From Cytophagales bacterium (lineage in GTDB: Bacteria > Bacteroidota > Bacteroidia > Cytophagales > Cyclobacteriaceae), in assembly GCA_033344775.1 (NCBI GenBank), contig JAWPMT010000004.1:62001-126000 (forward strand): 64,000 nt of DNA. The letters are read 5' to 3'. The first letter of the stretch is position 1, and every line of letters starts with the position of its first letter. Shown here piece by piece: positions 61,620 through 64,000 of the stretch. The translations under genes and the position numbers were made by a program. The notes beneath the pieces were generated by a model. That model did no database searches. It worked only from the letters and a program-made list of their open reading frames with translations, and was not told the origin of the DNA.

Positions 61620-61772
61620 ATGAAATCAAACAAAAAACATCCCGAAGAACTACACTACACCATCATGCAACAACTGATGATAAAGCGTGCTTTGAGATCT
61701 GAGGAAGACATTAAAGCAGGGCGGGTTTACAGCCTGGAAGAGGCAAAAAATAAATTAAAACAGAAACACTAA
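61620..61772 (+). CDS. Antitoxin-like small protein
   Basis: This 50-residue ORF begins MKSNKKHPEELHYTIMQQL and ends SEEDIKAGRVYSLEEAKNKLK. The EEDIKxGRVYSxEEAKxKL end resembles the C-terminal part of RelB/ParD-like or Phd-type antitoxins, the part that usually contacts a toxin. No toxin ORF is adjacent: the next gene is oxyR on the opposite strand, ending 11 bases away. It may be an orphan or truncated antitoxin. It is too short for the DNA-binding half. Confidence 0.5.
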   Translation: MKSNKKHPEELHYTIMQQLMIKRALRSEEDIKAGRVYSLEEAKNKLKQKH

Positions 61773-61782
61773 GTCAGCCTGC

Positions 61783-62721
61783 TCACTTCATCTTAATCCC
61801 GGGATCTACAATTTCTACACCTTCTGAGGACAGCATATTACCCGGAATGTTCTCTTTGATGAAGTCAATTAGTTTTTGCACAAAGTGCTCTTTCAGTGAA
61901 GTCTTTTGGGTAATGACCCCAATCTCTCGTGCCTTTTTTACAATCGGTGAAATGTTCTCTTCCTGATTTTCGTCCAGACTTAAGGTCGTTAGTTCAGGAA
62001 GAATGGTCATTCCCCCTTTGGTATCTACTATCCTAATCAAAGCATCAATGGAGTTGCTGCGATAATTGAAAGACCTCCCCTCCTGTAATTTGGTCAGGTC
62101 ACAAAAGTTGTTCACCTGATCCCGAAAGCAATTCCCTTCATTCAATAGCCAGAGGCTATCATAATCAATGTTTTCCAAGCCGATATTCTTCCCTCGTGCC
62201 TCCGCTGAGGTATAGAAGAAAAATCGCTCATAAAAAATGGGAATAGATCGAATGCCATAAACGTCAACGGGTGTAGAGATCAATCCTGCATCCAGAAATC
62301 CCCCTCTTACCTCCGTAATCACATCTTCCGTGATCATTTCATGGATATCTAATTTAAACTTGGGGAATGCTTCCTGCAGTTGGTCAATGAAAAGTGGAAC
62401 AAGAAATGGTGCCAGTGTTGGGATGACGCCTAAAGTTAAAGTTCCCTCCAATTCATTTTTGAGATTTAGGGTACGACTTTGCAGGTGATCCACACTGGCA
62501 ATAATTTCCGCAGCCTGCGCCAGAAAGGTGATCCCATCGGCTGTCGGCACAATTGGGTTCGAAGATCTGTCGAATAAACCAATACCTAATTCATTCTCGA
62601 GTTTCTGAATCTGAAGGCTCAAAGCTGGTTGACTTATAGAAAGCTTCTCAGAAGCCTTCTTAAATGATCCGTATTTCTGTAAATTGATGGCGTATCTTAA
62701 TTGTGCCAGCGTCATAAGCAT
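61783..62721 (-). CDS. oxyR: LysR family peroxide sensor OxyR
   Basis: The 312 residues (or 310 from the third-codon Met) start with a LysR helix-turn-helix (LRYAINLQKYGSFKKASEKL, then QPALSLQIQKLENELG). The effector domain has two Cys nine apart, Cys198 and Cys207, in GNCFRDQVNNFC, the match of E. coli OxyR Cys199/Cys208 that form the peroxide-sensing disulfide. It is divergent from katG across 77 bases, so katG is its likely target and the gap its likely operator. Peroxide sensing is inferred from the Cys pair and this context. Confidence 0.92.
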   Translation of the reverse strand: MLMTLAQLRYAINLQKYGSFKKASEKLSISQPALSLQIQKLENELGIGLFDRSSNPIVPTADGITFLAQAAEIIASVDHLQSRTLNLKNELEGTLTLGVIPTLAPFLVPLFIDQLQEAFPKFKLDIHEMITEDVITEVRGGFLDAGLISTPVDVYGIRSIPIFYERFFFYTSAEARGKNIGLENIDYDSLWLLNEGNCFRDQVNNFCDLTKLQEGRSFNYRSNSIDALIRIVDTKGGMTILPELTTLSLDENQEENISPIVKKAREIGVITQKTSLKEHFVQKLIDFIKENIPGNMLSSEGVEIVDPGIKMK

Positions 62722-62733
62722 TACTTATGTGTC

Positions 62734-64000
<1,267 letters not shown>

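Overview
The window reads as a chromosomal segment of a member of the Bacteroidota, most likely a marine Cytophagales-type bacterium. The family is inferred; the phylum is well supported. Supporting signs are promoter-like sites of the Bacteroidota sigma-A form (TTG, about 18 bases, then TAnnTTTG) before several genes, almost no Shine-Dalgarno sequences, short Bacteroidota lipoprotein signals, a two-domain HisB, a Reg_prop/Y_Y_Y sensor kinase, a DUF5989 microprotein beside an SGNH protein, and a type III-fold arginine decarboxylase. Base composition looks uniform, in the low 40s percent GC by eye. I see no prophage, insertion sequence, tRNA, rRNA or CRISPR array.

Layout. 0-13 kb: the end of a sodium/solute symporter, a membrane protein/metallopeptidase-like pair, a YihY/BrkB protein, a promoter-microORF-terminator unit, a metallophosphoesterase, and a complete RND efflux operon (TetR regulator, TolC-type channel, periplasmic adaptor, pump). 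13-25.6 kb: an alpha/beta hydrolase, a JmjC-like cupin lacking the usual metal-binding Asp, a TPR histidine kinase, purL, then an esterase, a DsbA-like protein, a haloalkane dehalogenase and hisB, with four copies of one palindrome at their 3' ends. 25.7-37.2 kb: SGNH protein plus DUF5989, a six-repeat lipoprotein, an OmpR-type two-component pair, a giant beta-propeller histidine kinase and a GH13 lipoprotein. 37-44 kb: a kelch-like lipoprotein, hisC-hisD-hisG preceded by a histidine-rich leader peptide, and a 747-residue protein of unknown function. 44.5-56 kb: a phosphatase, a universal stress protein, a nitrilase-family amidase overlapping a frameshifted metallo-beta-lactamase-fold gene, the ctlX-argS-menA cluster divergent from arginine decarboxylase, a TPR protein, an MpaB-type oxygenase-like protein and an unknown protein. 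56.6-64 kb: a SulP transporter, a small lipoprotein, gamma-glutamyltransferase, thiol peroxidase, a SnoaL-like protein, an antitoxin-like small ORF, and divergent oxyR and katG (katG runs off the end).

How it works together. Most genes are housekeeping or envelope functions. Coherent units are the efflux operon, the his operon with a predicted translation-coupled leader, the arginine/citrulline genes around 51 kb, and peroxide defence at the right end. The observations most worth following are the His-rich leader with nested RNA pairing, the His-x-Ala cupin, the palindrome family at 21.5-24.5 kb, several short ORFs with their own signals, and apparent single-base frameshifts in short homopolymers.
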